Shown: positions 32,252-42,883 of the stretch, in pieces | Numbering within the stretch: position 1 is the stretch's first letter | How the letters are laid out: every line of letters starts with the position of its first letter | Origin: Gallionella sp. | GTDB taxonomy: Bacteria; Pseudomonadota; Gammaproteobacteria; Burkholderiales; Gallionellaceae | Reading direction: 5' to 3' | Length of the DNA stretch: 64,000 nucleotides | Assembly: GCA_028710525.1 (NCBI GenBank) | Contig: JAQTTY010000007.1 | Coordinates: forward strand, 1 to 64,000 | The notes under the pieces: model-generated | Databases searched by the model: none | The model's input: the letters and a program-made list of their open reading frames with translations, nothing else | What the model was told of the DNA's origin: nothing | Position numbers and translations under genes: made by a program

Positions 32252-33907
32252 TTAGTGGAACAGGATGATGGCTTTGCTCACTGTGATCCAAAGTCCGATC
32301 GCAATGGGGATGCCGACCGCAGTCCAAGCCAGTGCAGACGCTGCATCCAGCCCACCATGCGTGATGCCGAAGGTACCAATCACGATGGGTTCGCCCTCTG
32401 CCTTATCGTGTTGTTGTTCTTCGATGGCTTGCAACTCTGCTTCAGTCAGATGCCACTTCTTATCCACCGGTTTGATGAACCAGTTAGCGATGAAACCCAA
32501 TACCAAAAAGCCCGCCAAGATGTACATGGTGAAGTCATAGACCTGCTGACGCGGTACACCTGCGGCGATCTGTGCCTCACGTATGTAGTTCACTACCACT
32601 GGACCGATGATGCCTGCGGTTGCCCAAGCTGTGAGCAAACGACCATGGATCGCACCAACGAATTGCGTGCCGAACATGTCTGCCAGATAAGCCGGAACCG
32701 TGGCGAAACCGCCGCCATACATGGACAAGATCACACAGAAGAACAGGACGAACAATGCCTGATGACCTGAGTGTGCAGCCCAAGGCGACAAGGCATACAT
32801 GGCGATACCCAAAGCGAAGAACACAAAGTAAGTGTTCTTACGGCCCATCTTGTCGGACAGCGAGGCCCAGAAGAAGCGACCCAAGATATTAAACAGTGAC
32901 AACAGCCCCGCGAAGCCCGCTGCCAAAGCCGCGATAGCGGTCTTCTGGTCGTGGTCCAAATCGGCAAAACCAATCTCAGGATGACCCAACAGGCCGCCAC
33001 CGAATATCTCCTGCAACATAGGCGAGGCCATACCGATCACACCGATACCGGCACTCACGTTCAAGCACAACACCGCCCAGATCAACCAGAACTGCGGTGT
33101 CTTGTGCGCATTCTTGAGATGGACGTTGTTATCAGATATCAAAGCATGGCGGTCTTCCGGCAAACTCCAGCCTTCCAACTTCCAACCCACAGGCGGGATG
33201 CGGTAGCCGAAAGCACCTATCGTCATCGCGATGAAATACACCACGCCCATCACCGCGAAGGTCTGCCATACGCCCACACTAGTGTCGGTATGGAAATATT
33301 CCATCAAAGAATTGGCCAGTGGTGCGCCTATCATCGCGCCACCACCGAATCCCATGATGGCCATGCCAGTCGCCATACCGCGTTTATCTGGGAACCATTT
33401 GATGAGTGTAGATACGGGTGAGATATAGCCCAACCCCAGACCGATACCGCCTATGAAACCCGAGCCCAACCACAGCAACCACAGCTGGTGGATATAAACG
33501 CCATAGGCCGAGATCAGCAAACCACCACCCCAGCACAGCGCCGCAACGAAGCCCGCTTTGCGCGGACCGACGCGCTCCAACCAACCGCCCCAAGCCGCAG
33601 CCGAGATTCCTAGCAACAAGAAGAATAAGGTATACATCCAGCCCAACTCGCTGACCTTCCAGTCGCAACTGGTAGTAAACAATGCTTCCAACAAGCCGGC
33701 ATCGGGGGCACATGCCACCGCTTTGGAGATACCCAGTGCCTTGGACAAGGGCAACCAAAATACTGAGAAGCCGTAGGCCATACCAATACACAGATGGATG
33801 GCTAAGGCGGCGGGCGGAACCAGCCAGCGGTTGAAGCCGGCCTTGGCGATGGTGTGCTCTTTAGCGAGCAAACCTAATGATGCTGTTGATGTTTGAGTGT
33901 CACTCAT
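32252..33907 (-). CDS. OFA-family MFS transporter
   Basis: A 551-residue membrane protein of the oxalate/formate antiporter (OFA) family in the major facilitator superfamily. The N-terminal block IHLCIGMAYGFSVFWLPLSKALG and the mid-protein GGIGLGLGYISPVSTLIKWFPDKRGMATGMAIMGFGGGAMIG are diagnostic. The protein is longer than OxlT owing to an inserted hydrophilic loop of about eighty residues and a C-terminal pair of helices. Related long OFA proteins are linked to monocarboxylate exchange. GGGAG precedes the ATG at 33907 and a terminator follows the gene, so it is a single-gene unit. The substrate is not determined. Confidence 0.92.
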   Translation of the reverse strand: MSDTQTSTASLGLLAKEHTIAKAGFNRWLVPPAALAIHLCIGMAYGFSVFWLPLSKALGISKAVACAPDAGLLEALFTTSCDWKVSELGWMYTLFFLLLGISAAAWGGWLERVGPRKAGFVAALCWGGGLLISAYGVYIHQLWLLWLGSGFIGGIGLGLGYISPVSTLIKWFPDKRGMATGMAIMGFGGGAMIGAPLANSLMEYFHTDTSVGVWQTFAVMGVVYFIAMTIGAFGYRIPPVGWKLEGWSLPEDRHALISDNNVHLKNAHKTPQFWLIWAVLCLNVSAGIGVIGMASPMLQEIFGGGLLGHPEIGFADLDHDQKTAIAALAAGFAGLLSLFNILGRFFWASLSDKMGRKNTYFVFFALGIAMYALSPWAAHSGHQALFVLFFCVILSMYGGGFATVPAYLADMFGTQFVGAIHGRLLTAWATAGIIGPVVVNYIREAQIAAGVPRQQVYDFTMYILAGFLVLGFIANWFIKPVDKKWHLTEAELQAIEEQQHDKAEGEPIVIGTFGITHGGLDAASALAWTAVGIPIAIGLWITVSKAIILFH

Positions 33908-34157
33908 GATGCAAACTCCCTAGCTACTGTGTGTTGATTTATTGTGTGATTCGCTGTCCTGACCGCTGGCCATATCGAAAAAAAGCCGCGCAGGATAACC
34001 GAACAGGGAACATTCACCAAACTACCCTGAGTTAGGTGCTCAAGTTGCCCCACCGAGACACTACATCTGCTGCGCTTACATGTAGAATCTGGGCCACACG
34101 AACTGCGCGACCTTGCTGGTACGCCTCAGCCCCATTCAACATTTGGTACACAAATTA

Positions 34158-35183
34158 ATGAATCAAGATTGGCAGACCTTTTTAAGCAGCCAACACGCCC
34201 ATATCAATGATGGCGTCGTTGCCCATTTCGGCGACCAGAGCGCGGAACTCAAACACACCGCAAGCAGCACGGTACTCTGCGACCTTAGCCAGTACGGCTT
34301 GTTGCGCGCCAGCGGCGAAGAAGCGCAAGGCTTTTTGCAGAACCTACTGAGTAACGACATCCGCTTCGTGGATGCGGCCCATGCGCAACTAAGCAGTTTC
34401 AATACCGCCAAGGGCCGCATGCTGGCGGTATTCACTATCTGGGGTGACAGCGAAGACTATCTGCTGCAACTGCCCTCCTCCATCCTTGAGGCGCTACGCA
34501 AGAAGCTTTCCATGTATGTGTTGCGCACCAAAGTAAAGATCAGCGATGCAAGCAACGAATACGTCTCACTCGGTTTATCCGGCAAGGATGCGGCTACACT
34601 ATTGAGCCGTATCTCACCTGAACTGCCGCAAGAAGTGATGGGCTGTGTGAACCACGCAGGTGTGCATATCCTGAAGCTGGACGCGACGCGTTTCCAACTC
34701 ACAACATCCCTAGACCAAGCGCAAACCTTATGGAACGTCTTGAGCAAAGATGCGCGCCCAGTCGGCAGCGTGTGTTGGGACAGTCTCAATGTGCGAGCAG
34801 GCATCCCGTCTATCGTGCCCAAGACGCAGGAAGAGTTCGTGCCACAGATGGCGAATCTAGATGCGCTGGGTGGCATCAACTTCAAGAAGGGGTGTTATCC
34901 CGGACAAGAGATCGTGGCGCGCATGCACTATCTGGGCAAGCTCAAACGCCGCATGTATCTGGCCCATCTCGATGGCAGCGAAGCACCCCAGCCGGGTGAC
35001 GAACTTTTTAGTGACGATATGGAAGGTCAAGCCAGCGGCATGATCGCCAATGTCGCCCCCTCATCCGAGGGGGGGTATGACATCCTCGCGGTGCTACAGA
35101 CTACCAGTGTGGAAGGTTATAAGCTCCGCACCGCCAACAACACAGAACTGAACATTCTGCCCCTGCCCTATACCCTAGCTTAG
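34158..35183 (+). CDS. ygfZ: YgfZ folate-binding iron-sulfur protein
   Basis: The 341-residue protein belongs to the GcvT-like YgfZ/IBA57 family, which uses tetrahydrofolate to help assemble or repair iron-sulfur clusters. The signature KGCYPGQEIVARMHYLG holds the essential cysteine. The N-terminal block LSQYGLLRASGEEAQGFLQNLLSNDI is also conserved. The ATG at 34158 (MNQDWQTF) is preferred over 34113 because the usual family N-terminus begins there. It precedes a CHASE2 cyclase gene by 15 bp, a common order in betaproteobacteria. Confidence 0.93.
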   Translation: MNQDWQTFLSSQHAHINDGVVAHFGDQSAELKHTASSTVLCDLSQYGLLRASGEEAQGFLQNLLSNDIRFVDAAHAQLSSFNTAKGRMLAVFTIWGDSEDYLLQLPSSILEALRKKLSMYVLRTKVKISDASNEYVSLGLSGKDAATLLSRISPELPQEVMGCVNHAGVHILKLDATRFQLTTSLDQAQTLWNVLSKDARPVGSVCWDSLNVRAGIPSIVPKTQEEFVPQMANLDALGGINFKKGCYPGQEIVARMHYLGKLKRRMYLAHLDGSEAPQPGDELFSDDMEGQASGMIANVAPSSEGGYDILAVLQTTSVEGYKLRTANNTELNILPLPYTLA

Positions 35184-35198
35184 CCACTGGAGAGAAAG

Positions 35199-37040
35199 AT
35201 GAACAAGCCCAGACCACCGCTGACTCGCATCCATTTGTTAGCTTTGGCACTGGCGCTTTTGGTCGCGCTCAACAGTGTCACGCTGGACCTATTCAGCTCG
35301 CTAGACCATGCGCTTTCTGATGTCTTCGTACGCAAGGTCGCGGCCAATCTGAAACCCGATCCCGATATCGTCATCGTGGATATCGACGAGCGCAGTATCG
35401 CGGCGATGCAGGATGTCGCAGGTAGTTGGCCTTGGCCGCGCTCGGTACATGGTGAGCTATTGGAAGGCATCGCCAAGCAGGAACCCAAGGCCATCGTGTT
35501 CGATATCTTGTTCAGCGAACCTGACCGCTATCGCCCCGAGAGCGATCAGATGTTCAACGAGGTTTTGAGCGGCATGCCAAACGTCTATCTGCCTATGTTG
35601 CAAATGGAGGGCGACCAAGCCAACGGCGTACCACTGGCAGAACTGGCCAAGCTCACTGATCTGCCACACCGCAGCGATGCCGACCCGAATGCGCGCGCGC
35701 TATTGCTAGCCCCGCAGGCCATCGCCCCCCAATCATGGCGGGTAGGACTGATCAATTTCCGCGAAGACAAGAAAGACGGTATCGGTCGGCGCTATGACGT
35801 GCGACGCGATATCGGTGGTTGGTATCTGGAATCACTGCCCGCGCGCTTGATGCGCGACTTGAGTATCAAAGTTCCAGCACAGGATGACATCATCCTGCAC
35901 TGGCGCGGTGGCCAATCACCCTATCTGCATATCCCGTATAGCGAGTTATACGCAGATCAGTCGCGTCAACATCCTTTGCGCGACCCGCATGAACTGAGCG
36001 GCAAAATCGTCATCATCGGTAGTACCGCCACTGGGCTGCACGATATACGTGCCACACCGATATCCAGTCTGTATTCAGGCGCATCTATACTTGCCACTGC
36101 GATAGACAATCTCAAAAACAATCGCTATACCAGCGCAGCACCGCACTTCGTCGCTCCCTTGCTGGCCTTGCTGTTGATCGTGTCGCTGCTCCCATTGTTC
36201 GCGCGCCGCATGGATGCTTTCCGCATCGGTACAGTCATGCTGGTGAGCACTGTGCTGCTGCTTGCACTGCAATATCTGGCGATGACACGCATGGTCAGTT
36301 TGGATATGGTCACCCCCTTGCTGTTCGGCTGGTTGTTCTACTTCGGCGCGGCACTCAGTGAATATCTACGCGAGAAGAGATCGCGCGAACAGACCGTGAG
36401 AATGTTCAATCGTTTTCTAGATCCGCGCGTGGTCGAATCATTAGTCGCGCAGGGTGAAACGCCTCAATCCTTGAGTGGTCAAGCGCGTGACATCACCGTG
36501 TTGTTCTCCGATATACGCGGCTTCACCACCATGTCCGAGAGCCATACGCCAGAGCAGATCGTGGCCCTGCTCAACCGCTATTTCAGCCTGCAAGTCGAGA
36601 TCATCTTCCGCCACGGCGGCACACTCGATAAATTCATCGGCGATGCCATCATGGCGTTCTGGGGCGCGCCACAGGAAGACCCGCAACACGCCGCACATGC
36701 GGTTGCCGCCGCTATCGAGATGGAGGCTTGCTTGCTCAAGTTCAAGGAAGAGCTAGGCGAAGAAGGTAAGGACTTCGATGTCGGCATAGGCATACACAGC
36801 GGTAAGGCGGTAGTGGGTTTCATCGGCTCCAATGAACGTCTGGATTACACCGCCATCGGCGACACGGTCAATCTGTCCAGCCGCATCGAAGGACTGACTA
36901 AAGGTGTGGCACGTATCTTGGTATCCAGCGACACGGTAGAACGCTGTGGTGATGCATTTGACTTTACCGCTACGGGCTCTTATAAAGTCAAAGGCCGAAA
37001 TCAAGAAGTTGAGTTGTATTTTCCCAAGGTGAGAACATGA
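35199..37040 (+). CDS. CHASE2-domain adenylate/guanylate cyclase
   Basis: The 613-residue protein has an N-terminal membrane segment, a periplasmic CHASE2 sensor domain (about residues 35-320), three membrane segments (about 325-395) and a class III nucleotide cyclase domain (about 435-610). The catalytic metal-binding strings are FSDIRGFTTMSE and GDAIMAFWGAP; NLSSRIEGLTK carries the asparagine and arginine for transition-state binding. It makes cyclic AMP or GMP in response to an unknown external signal. GGAGAGAAAG precedes the ATG. It overlaps the next gene by four bases. Confidence 0.93.
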   Translation: MNKPRPPLTRIHLLALALALLVALNSVTLDLFSSLDHALSDVFVRKVAANLKPDPDIVIVDIDERSIAAMQDVAGSWPWPRSVHGELLEGIAKQEPKAIVFDILFSEPDRYRPESDQMFNEVLSGMPNVYLPMLQMEGDQANGVPLAELAKLTDLPHRSDADPNARALLLAPQAIAPQSWRVGLINFREDKKDGIGRRYDVRRDIGGWYLESLPARLMRDLSIKVPAQDDIILHWRGGQSPYLHIPYSELYADQSRQHPLRDPHELSGKIVIIGSTATGLHDIRATPISSLYSGASILATAIDNLKNNRYTSAAPHFVAPLLALLLIVSLLPLFARRMDAFRIGTVMLVSTVLLLALQYLAMTRMVSLDMVTPLLFGWLFYFGAALSEYLREKRSREQTVRMFNRFLDPRVVESLVAQGETPQSLSGQARDITVLFSDIRGFTTMSESHTPEQIVALLNRYFSLQVEIIFRHGGTLDKFIGDAIMAFWGAPQEDPQHAAHAVAAAIEMEACLLKFKEELGEEGKDFDVGIGIHSGKAVVGFIGSNERLDYTAIGDTVNLSSRIEGLTKGVARILVSSDTVERCGDAFDFTATGSYKVKGRNQEVELYFPKVRT

Positions 37041-37531
37041 AAAGACTTTACGCTTTACTCCTCCTCTGTTGCCTGCCGTTCGCAGCCTATGCCGAGTCGG
37101 TCGCTTATACGGTGCGCCCCACCGAGATCAAGCAACAACCCTATAGTGATGCAGCAAGCATCGCCACTCTGCCGGATAAATCCACCGTGGGCATCCTCGT
37201 ACGCAAGGGTGGCTGGGTGCAGATCAACAGCAAAATGGGTAAAGGTTGGGTGAAGATGCTCAATCTGCGTAGCAGCAGTACTGCCACCAAGCCAGCCGAT
37301 AACGGTTTGCAGAGCCTGTTCAATCTGGGCCGCAGCGGCAGCAGTGGCGTTACCGTCGCTACCGGTGTACGCGGTCTGTCGGAAGAGGAACTGCAGAACT
37401 CCCAGCCAAATCCAGCCGAGCTGGCGAAACTGCAAGGTTATGCAGTGGATAAGCGTAAAGCTGAAAAATTTGGTAGCAGCAGCAGACTCAAATCTCAGTC
37501 GCTGAACTACGTCGCCGCTCCCGGCAACTAA
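37037..37531 (+). CDS. exported SH3-domain protein
   Basis: The 164-residue product has a signal peptide (MKRLYALLLLCCLPFAAYA). A bacterial SH3-type domain follows, with TEIKQQPYSDAASIATLPDKSTVGILVRKGGWVQI about residues 27-61 and GWVKMLNLR. The C-terminal half is low in structure but keeps a conserved tail, VRGLSEEELQNSQPN. It overlaps the cyclase gene by four bases and is followed 21 bp later by the M48 lipoprotein gene, so the three may work together in the periplasm. No enzymatic activity is expected. Confidence 0.87.
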   Translation: MKRLYALLLLCCLPFAAYAESVAYTVRPTEIKQQPYSDAASIATLPDKSTVGILVRKGGWVQINSKMGKGWVKMLNLRSSSTATKPADNGLQSLFNLGRSGSSGVTVATGVRGLSEEELQNSQPNPAELAKLQGYAVDKRKAEKFGSSSRLKSQSLNYVAAPGN

Positions 37532-37552
37532 CCCAAAAGGAAGGCTGACACC

Positions 37553-38407
37553 ATGTCTAATCACCAAGTAAAGATTATAAGTCTCGCGCTAGTCACGGCG
37601 CTTTCAGGTTGTGCTGAGTTCGACCTAGAGAAAGCGATGAAGGTCGGTAGCGATGCCGTGCAGGTCGCACAAAAAGTTCAAGAGGCCAACAAACCTTTGA
37701 CCGAACCTCAGGAGATACAACTGGGCCGCGGCATTGCCTCAAATTTGCTCGGAGCCTCACCATTACTGAATAACGCGCAAGTGCAAAACTATGTCAATCA
37801 AGTGGGACGCTGGGTCAGCCTACATACTGAACGCCCTGATCTGCCTTGGCAGTTTGGCGTACTCGACAGTTCCGACTTGAACGCATTCGCCACACCAGGC
37901 GGCACCATCTTTATCACCAAGGGGCTGATGAAGCGCATGAATAATGAATCCGAGCTAGCTGGTGTACTCGCTCACGAGATGGTGCACGTGCTGAGCAAGC
38001 ACCATCTGGCTGCATTACAAAAATCCGCCAAGATGAATATTGCGACTGACCTTGCTGGACAAGCATTGGACAGCAAGGGAAATCCGATATTGGATAAGGC
38101 CATCAAAGCCGGCACAGAAGTCTATGCCAAAGGATTGGATAAGGATGATGAGTTTGAGGCGGATCGCAAAGGCATCGTCATCGCCACCCGTGCCGGCTAT
38201 GACCCATACGGCTTACCCGCAGTATTGCAAATGTTGGATAGCGCCAATGCGCAGGATTCTTCTTTGGCACTGATGTTCAAGACCCACCCTGCTCCACGCG
38301 ATCGCCTGAATTTACTAGACCAGATCATGGCCAACAGATTCGACGGGTATACCGCACCCACTCAGACTGATAAGCGCTTCAACAGCGAATTGGCCTTACT
38401 CAAATAG
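37553..38407 (+). CDS. M48-family metalloprotease lipoprotein
   Basis: The 284-residue protein is a zinc metalloprotease of the M48 family. The lipobox LSG-Cys20 makes it a lipoprotein, so it acts in the periplasm. The zinc site is His141-Glu142-x-x-His145 (HEMVH), with the downstream glutamate in DEFEADRKG. The pattern GGTIFITKGLMKRMNNESELAGVLAHE is typical of BepA/YcaL-like members, which help control outer-membrane protein quality. AAGGAAGG precedes the ATG. It is the last gene of the ygfZ-cyclase-SH3 group on the plus strand. Confidence 0.93.
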   Translation: MSNHQVKIISLALVTALSGCAEFDLEKAMKVGSDAVQVAQKVQEANKPLTEPQEIQLGRGIASNLLGASPLLNNAQVQNYVNQVGRWVSLHTERPDLPWQFGVLDSSDLNAFATPGGTIFITKGLMKRMNNESELAGVLAHEMVHVLSKHHLAALQKSAKMNIATDLAGQALDSKGNPILDKAIKAGTEVYAKGLDKDDEFEADRKGIVIATRAGYDPYGLPAVLQMLDSANAQDSSLALMFKTHPAPRDRLNLLDQIMANRFDGYTAPTQTDKRFNSELALLK

Positions 38408-38414
38408 ACTTGCT

Positions 38415-39575
38415 TTACTGTCCAGCCATGACCACCACGCGATCGCGTCCGGTGTGCTTGGCTTGATACAAAGCGGCATCGGCAGCGCGAATCAACTCAT
38501 CACCTGAAGTCCCGTGCCCAGGATAAACCGCGACACCAATCGAGAGGGTAGTCTGTAGGCAAAACTCTCCAAATTCGACCTGCATCTCAGCAAAATCTTT
38601 CCGTAGTTGCTCGGCTCTGGATTGCCCCGCCTCTAGTGCCATACTGGGCATGAACAGCAGAAACTCCTCTCCGCCATAACGGCAAGCAACATCACCTGCA
38701 CGTGCCAACCCAGTCAACATCTTACCTAGTCTGACCAACATCTCATCCCCTGCCTGATGTCCGTATAGATCATTGACGTGTTTAAAGTAATCAATATCCA
38801 TCATCAGTAATGTCAGGGGCTGACCTTCACGCATGCATCGCGACAGTTCGCGTTCTAGCGTACTGTCCAAATAGCGCCGGTTATACAAACCAGTCAGCGG
38901 ATCACGATTGGCCTGTTCGTGTAACTGATGTTGCAGTTCACTGATTTCGGCAAGGTGTTTGATTAAAGTCTGATTGGAGTCTAATAACTCCTGCTCTCGT
39001 GACTTCAACTTCTCGCGTGTGGTGCGTAATTGCACATTACGCGCAAAGCCAATATTGCTGACGGCCAGTAGATAACCAGTTAAGCCCACTATACAAAATA
39101 ATGTCGTGTAGATATCCGTTTCCATGGATAGTTTAAAACCAAACAACACGACCCAAGTCGATGCTCCCAAAACGAAAGCAAGGATAGATTCCCATATGCC
39201 GCGCATGCCTTTGTTGGCGGTATTGTCGGTGAGTACGCCCAACGTAGCCGCGAACGATATCCATAACGGGAATTGCAAAGCAGCAATTGAAACGCCAACT
39301 AACAATGCATCGAAAACTAGATTGGACATTTCGGTGCGCAAGGGGTCGGAAGAGCTAACAGAACGCCAATACTGCACATGGGGATAGATTAGATAGAACG
39401 CCACCAGTGCTAACCATGCGATGAGACTGTAGGACTTGTCCCAGATATGCATTGAGATGACCACAAACAACATTGCAAATGCAGCAGACCGCATACGGTG
39501 ATGCATACGTACCAACCAAGGTGGTCTTTGCTTAGTCGCGGAAAACTGTTGTGATTGAGACGAGACTGATTCCAT
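38415..39575 (-). CDS. diguanylate cyclase with membrane sensor region
   Basis: The 386-residue protein has five or six N-terminal membrane segments of the MASE type, a coiled-coil linker (about residues 190-225) and a GGDEF domain. The active site reads RYGGEEFLLF. An RxxD inhibitory site (RAGD) lies five residues before it, so product inhibition by cyclic di-GMP is expected. It converts two GTP molecules to cyclic di-GMP. The frame is open to 39641, but that would overlap the hydrolase gene, so the ATG at 39575 is preferred. It is convergent with the M48 gene. Confidence 0.92.
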   Translation of the reverse strand: MESVSSQSQQFSATKQRPPWLVRMHHRMRSAAFAMLFVVISMHIWDKSYSLIAWLALVAFYLIYPHVQYWRSVSSSDPLRTEMSNLVFDALLVGVSIAALQFPLWISFAATLGVLTDNTANKGMRGIWESILAFVLGASTWVVLFGFKLSMETDIYTTLFCIVGLTGYLLAVSNIGFARNVQLRTTREKLKSREQELLDSNQTLIKHLAEISELQHQLHEQANRDPLTGLYNRRYLDSTLERELSRCMREGQPLTLLMMDIDYFKHVNDLYGHQAGDEMLVRLGKMLTGLARAGDVACRYGGEEFLLFMPSMALEAGQSRAEQLRKDFAEMQVEFGEFCLQTTLSIGVAVYPGHGTSGDELIRAADAALYQAKHTGRDRVVVMAGQ

Positions 39576-39624
39576 AACTGTAATTGTAAGCCTCGCCCTA
39601 TGGCATGGGGAAGATTGATATGGA

Positions 39625-40380
39625 CTACTTTTCTCCTTCAATCCAATCTACGACATGTTGCACGACCCAATCACCATCATCCAAAGTCAGATCATGTCCG
39701 GCTGTAGGATGACGCCTGATAGGGCAAGCCCAACGCTCAGCCAGCGTATCTGAACATCGGCTATCCACCAATCTGTCTTGTTGTCCTGCAAGAACAATCA
39801 CCGGAACCCGAACCTTATCGATGACCGCACTATAACTGGCAGCCGCATATAACTGTCTTAGTGCATTGACTCGTGTAACCGGAAACTCCTGAGCATAGCG
39901 GCTCCAGTGCGCCAGTGTTTCTGCTTGCTGTTCGGTATTGAGATGATTGCTCGTCAGGCGCAGGATCAATGCTTGTTGCTGGTCAATAGAACCAAACAAA
40001 AACGCGCGAAATAAAGCCAGATAATTTGCAGGTCTAAGGCGTCGATAGAACGGGCTATAGGGTGCAAGGCTGGTATTGATCAGCACCATGCTCTGCAACT
40101 CCTGCGGGTAGCGTGCCGCCCAGTCTGCCGCCACCATCGCTCCCAAGGACATCGCTAACACTCGATAAGGAGGCGGATGCCCCAGTGCTTGTAATTGGCT
40201 GCGGCACGCTTCCGTCATCCCTTGCACACAGGTGGGACTGGATTGTTCATGGAGCTTACCGTTGCCGGGCAAGTCGGGTGTCACTACCGTGCCGCCCATA
40301 GCCTGCTGCAAACGGACAGGGAAGTCGCCCCAGTGACGCGCCTCACGCATCAGACCGCGTAACAACACCCAAGTCGTCAT
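39625..40380 (-). CDS. alpha/beta hydrolase
   Basis: The 251-residue protein is a compact alpha/beta hydrolase. The nucleophile motif reads A-M-S-L-G in VLAMSLGAMVA, the aspartate lies in VLAGQQDRLVD and the histidine in PTAGHDLTLDDG. It resembles BioH- and pimeloyl-esterase-like proteins, but the exact ester is unknown. The start at 40380 overlaps the end of the M14 peptidase gene by four bases. The two genes are therefore translated together, perhaps acting in turn on the same cell-wall or metabolite target. Confidence 0.88.
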   Translation of the reverse strand: MTTWVLLRGLMREARHWGDFPVRLQQAMGGTVVTPDLPGNGKLHEQSSPTCVQGMTEACRSQLQALGHPPPYRVLAMSLGAMVAADWAARYPQELQSMVLINTSLAPYSPFYRRLRPANYLALFRAFLFGSIDQQQALILRLTSNHLNTEQQAETLAHWSRYAQEFPVTRVNALRQLYAAASYSAVIDKVRVPVIVLAGQQDRLVDSRCSDTLAERWACPIRRHPTAGHDLTLDDGDWVVQHVVDWIEGEK

Positions 40381-41387
40381 GATTTATACCAACGCGAGAT
40401 GGCGCGCTCCTGCATGCGCAAGCGCGATGGACCCTGAACCAGCCAACGCTCGTGACCAGATGCAGCGCGCATCAGAAAATCCAGCCACACCGCATGACGG
40501 CGCAACACGCGATGCTGCCTATGTTCCACATGTGGGTTGAACAAGCCCTGACGGGAAAAGAATTGCCAGGGATTTTTCTTCACCCATAGCCAGGAACCCA
40601 TCTCTAAAGTCAGAGGCAGAAAAGTATTGCCGCCCGTACGTTGCGACTCTAGATATAGATAATCCCAGATATCGCCGTGCGTCTGGTACTGCACGCTCTG
40701 CGGCTCAAACAGATAACGGTTGTTGGGATAGGTCTGCTGGAATAACTCTTCCAAGCGCACGATGTCGGCCAGATGATCGATGGGATGCATGCTGTGTGCA
40801 TGCGGGAACCAGATACGATCGCGTGCGCCAAAACCAGAATGACAATCGATGGCGATACTGAATGGACGCCCCAGTAGTTCGCGCCTGACCAGATCACACA
40901 ACGCGATGTTCTCCTGTTCCATCTCAGTATCAGGCTTGCCACGATACCAAGGTAGATGGTGACTGATGCGCTGTCCGCCAAGCAGAAATGGGACTTTCCC
41001 TTCCGCTTCGATAGGTGCATTACGCATCAGATCCACACCGTTGGGATTGCAACGTGTGCCGGCCCACATCCCGCCCGGATTCACCAGCGGCATAAAGACC
41101 AGACGCACATCGTTGAGTAGATGATGCAGACTTCGATCCCACTCCAAACGCGTCAACAGGCTGCGCAGAAAATACAACAGCACTTGTGTACCGATGCGCT
41201 CTAAGCCATGCACGCCACCAAAAAATCCAATAGCCGGAACTTGTGGGTCAGGATTACCCAGAGACATTCGATAAACTGGAAACTCACGCCCCTTGCTGCT
41301 CACCTTACAGGCGACATCCACATCCAGATGCTTATGCCCCAGCTCGAGTATATGCTCCAGTTCGCTCAGTTCAGGCAGGCTGTGCAT
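40377..41387 (-). CDS. M14-family zinc carboxypeptidase-like protein
   Basis: A 336-residue zinc peptidase of the M14/DUF2817-like group. Zinc ligands are seen as His-x-x-Glu in GGVHGLERIG and a histidine in IDCHSGFG. The general base glutamate lies in TLEMGSW near residue 260. The conserved NPGGMWAGTRCNPNGVDL is typical of the substrate-binding region. There is no signal peptide, so it is probably cytoplasmic. It overlaps the hydrolase gene. A peptidoglycan-derived or other small peptide substrate is plausible but not shown. Confidence 0.87.
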   Translation of the reverse strand: MHSLPELSELEHILELGHKHLDVDVACKVSSKGREFPVYRMSLGNPDPQVPAIGFFGGVHGLERIGTQVLLYFLRSLLTRLEWDRSLHHLLNDVRLVFMPLVNPGGMWAGTRCNPNGVDLMRNAPIEAEGKVPFLLGGQRISHHLPWYRGKPDTEMEQENIALCDLVRRELLGRPFSIAIDCHSGFGARDRIWFPHAHSMHPIDHLADIVRLEELFQQTYPNNRYLFEPQSVQYQTHGDIWDYLYLESQRTGGNTFLPLTLEMGSWLWVKKNPWQFFSRQGLFNPHVEHRQHRVLRRHAVWLDFLMRAASGHERWLVQGPSRLRMQERAISRWYKS

Positions 41388-41419
41388 TTCAGCTAGTTAG
41401 CGCTGTGATGCAAATGAGT

Positions 41420-41851
41420 TCACTTGAGTTTAAGCAGCATTTTGATATGCGGGATACCAGCATCCATGAACACTTCACCGCGCTCGACGAAGTCGAAGCG
41501 GTGATAGAAAGGTTTGGCTTGCACCTGAGCATCAACATCAACTTGGGGATAGTCGTGAGCATCGGCGTAATTAAGGAAGGCTTCCATGATGGCGGTACCG
41601 ACCATCTTGCCGCGCCACTCTGACAACACCGAGATACGTCCGATGTGGCCGTTACTGAACATGCGGCCACAGGCAATCGCGTCACCGTTCAGACTCAAGG
41701 CCAGCGCATGTCTGCAGGTCGCGTCATGCTCGTCCCATTCCATATCTTCAGGTACACCCTGCTCTTTGATGAACACTGCGGTGCGTATCGCTTTAAGTAG
41801 CGGTTCGCCATCGTGCCAACTGACCAGACTTACGGTAAAGGGCTGCGTCAT
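41420..41851 (-). CDS. GNAT-family N-acetyltransferase (ElaA/YjcF-like)
   Basis: The 143-residue protein is a GNAT acetyltransferase resembling the ElaA/YjcF group. It begins with RTAVFIKEQGVPEDMEWDEHD, the diagnostic block of that group. The acetyl-CoA loop is EWRGKMVGTAIMEAF, and KPFYHRFDFVERGEVFMDAGIPHI closes the protein. It lies 10 bp after the L,D-transpeptidase gene on the same strand. The substrate is unknown. Confidence 0.9.
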   Translation of the reverse strand: MTQPFTVSLVSWHDGEPLLKAIRTAVFIKEQGVPEDMEWDEHDATCRHALALSLNGDAIACGRMFSNGHIGRISVLSEWRGKMVGTAIMEAFLNYADAHDYPQVDVDAQVQAKPFYHRFDFVERGEVFMDAGIPHIKMLLKLK

Positions 41852-41861
41852 TTAATTTTCC

Positions 41862-42811
<950 letters not shown>

Positions 42812-42883
42812 TCAATACTGAATGGGACGGCAACGTACCATAGCCTATGCACTTTTGCGAGACAGACAACCGTCACAATTTCT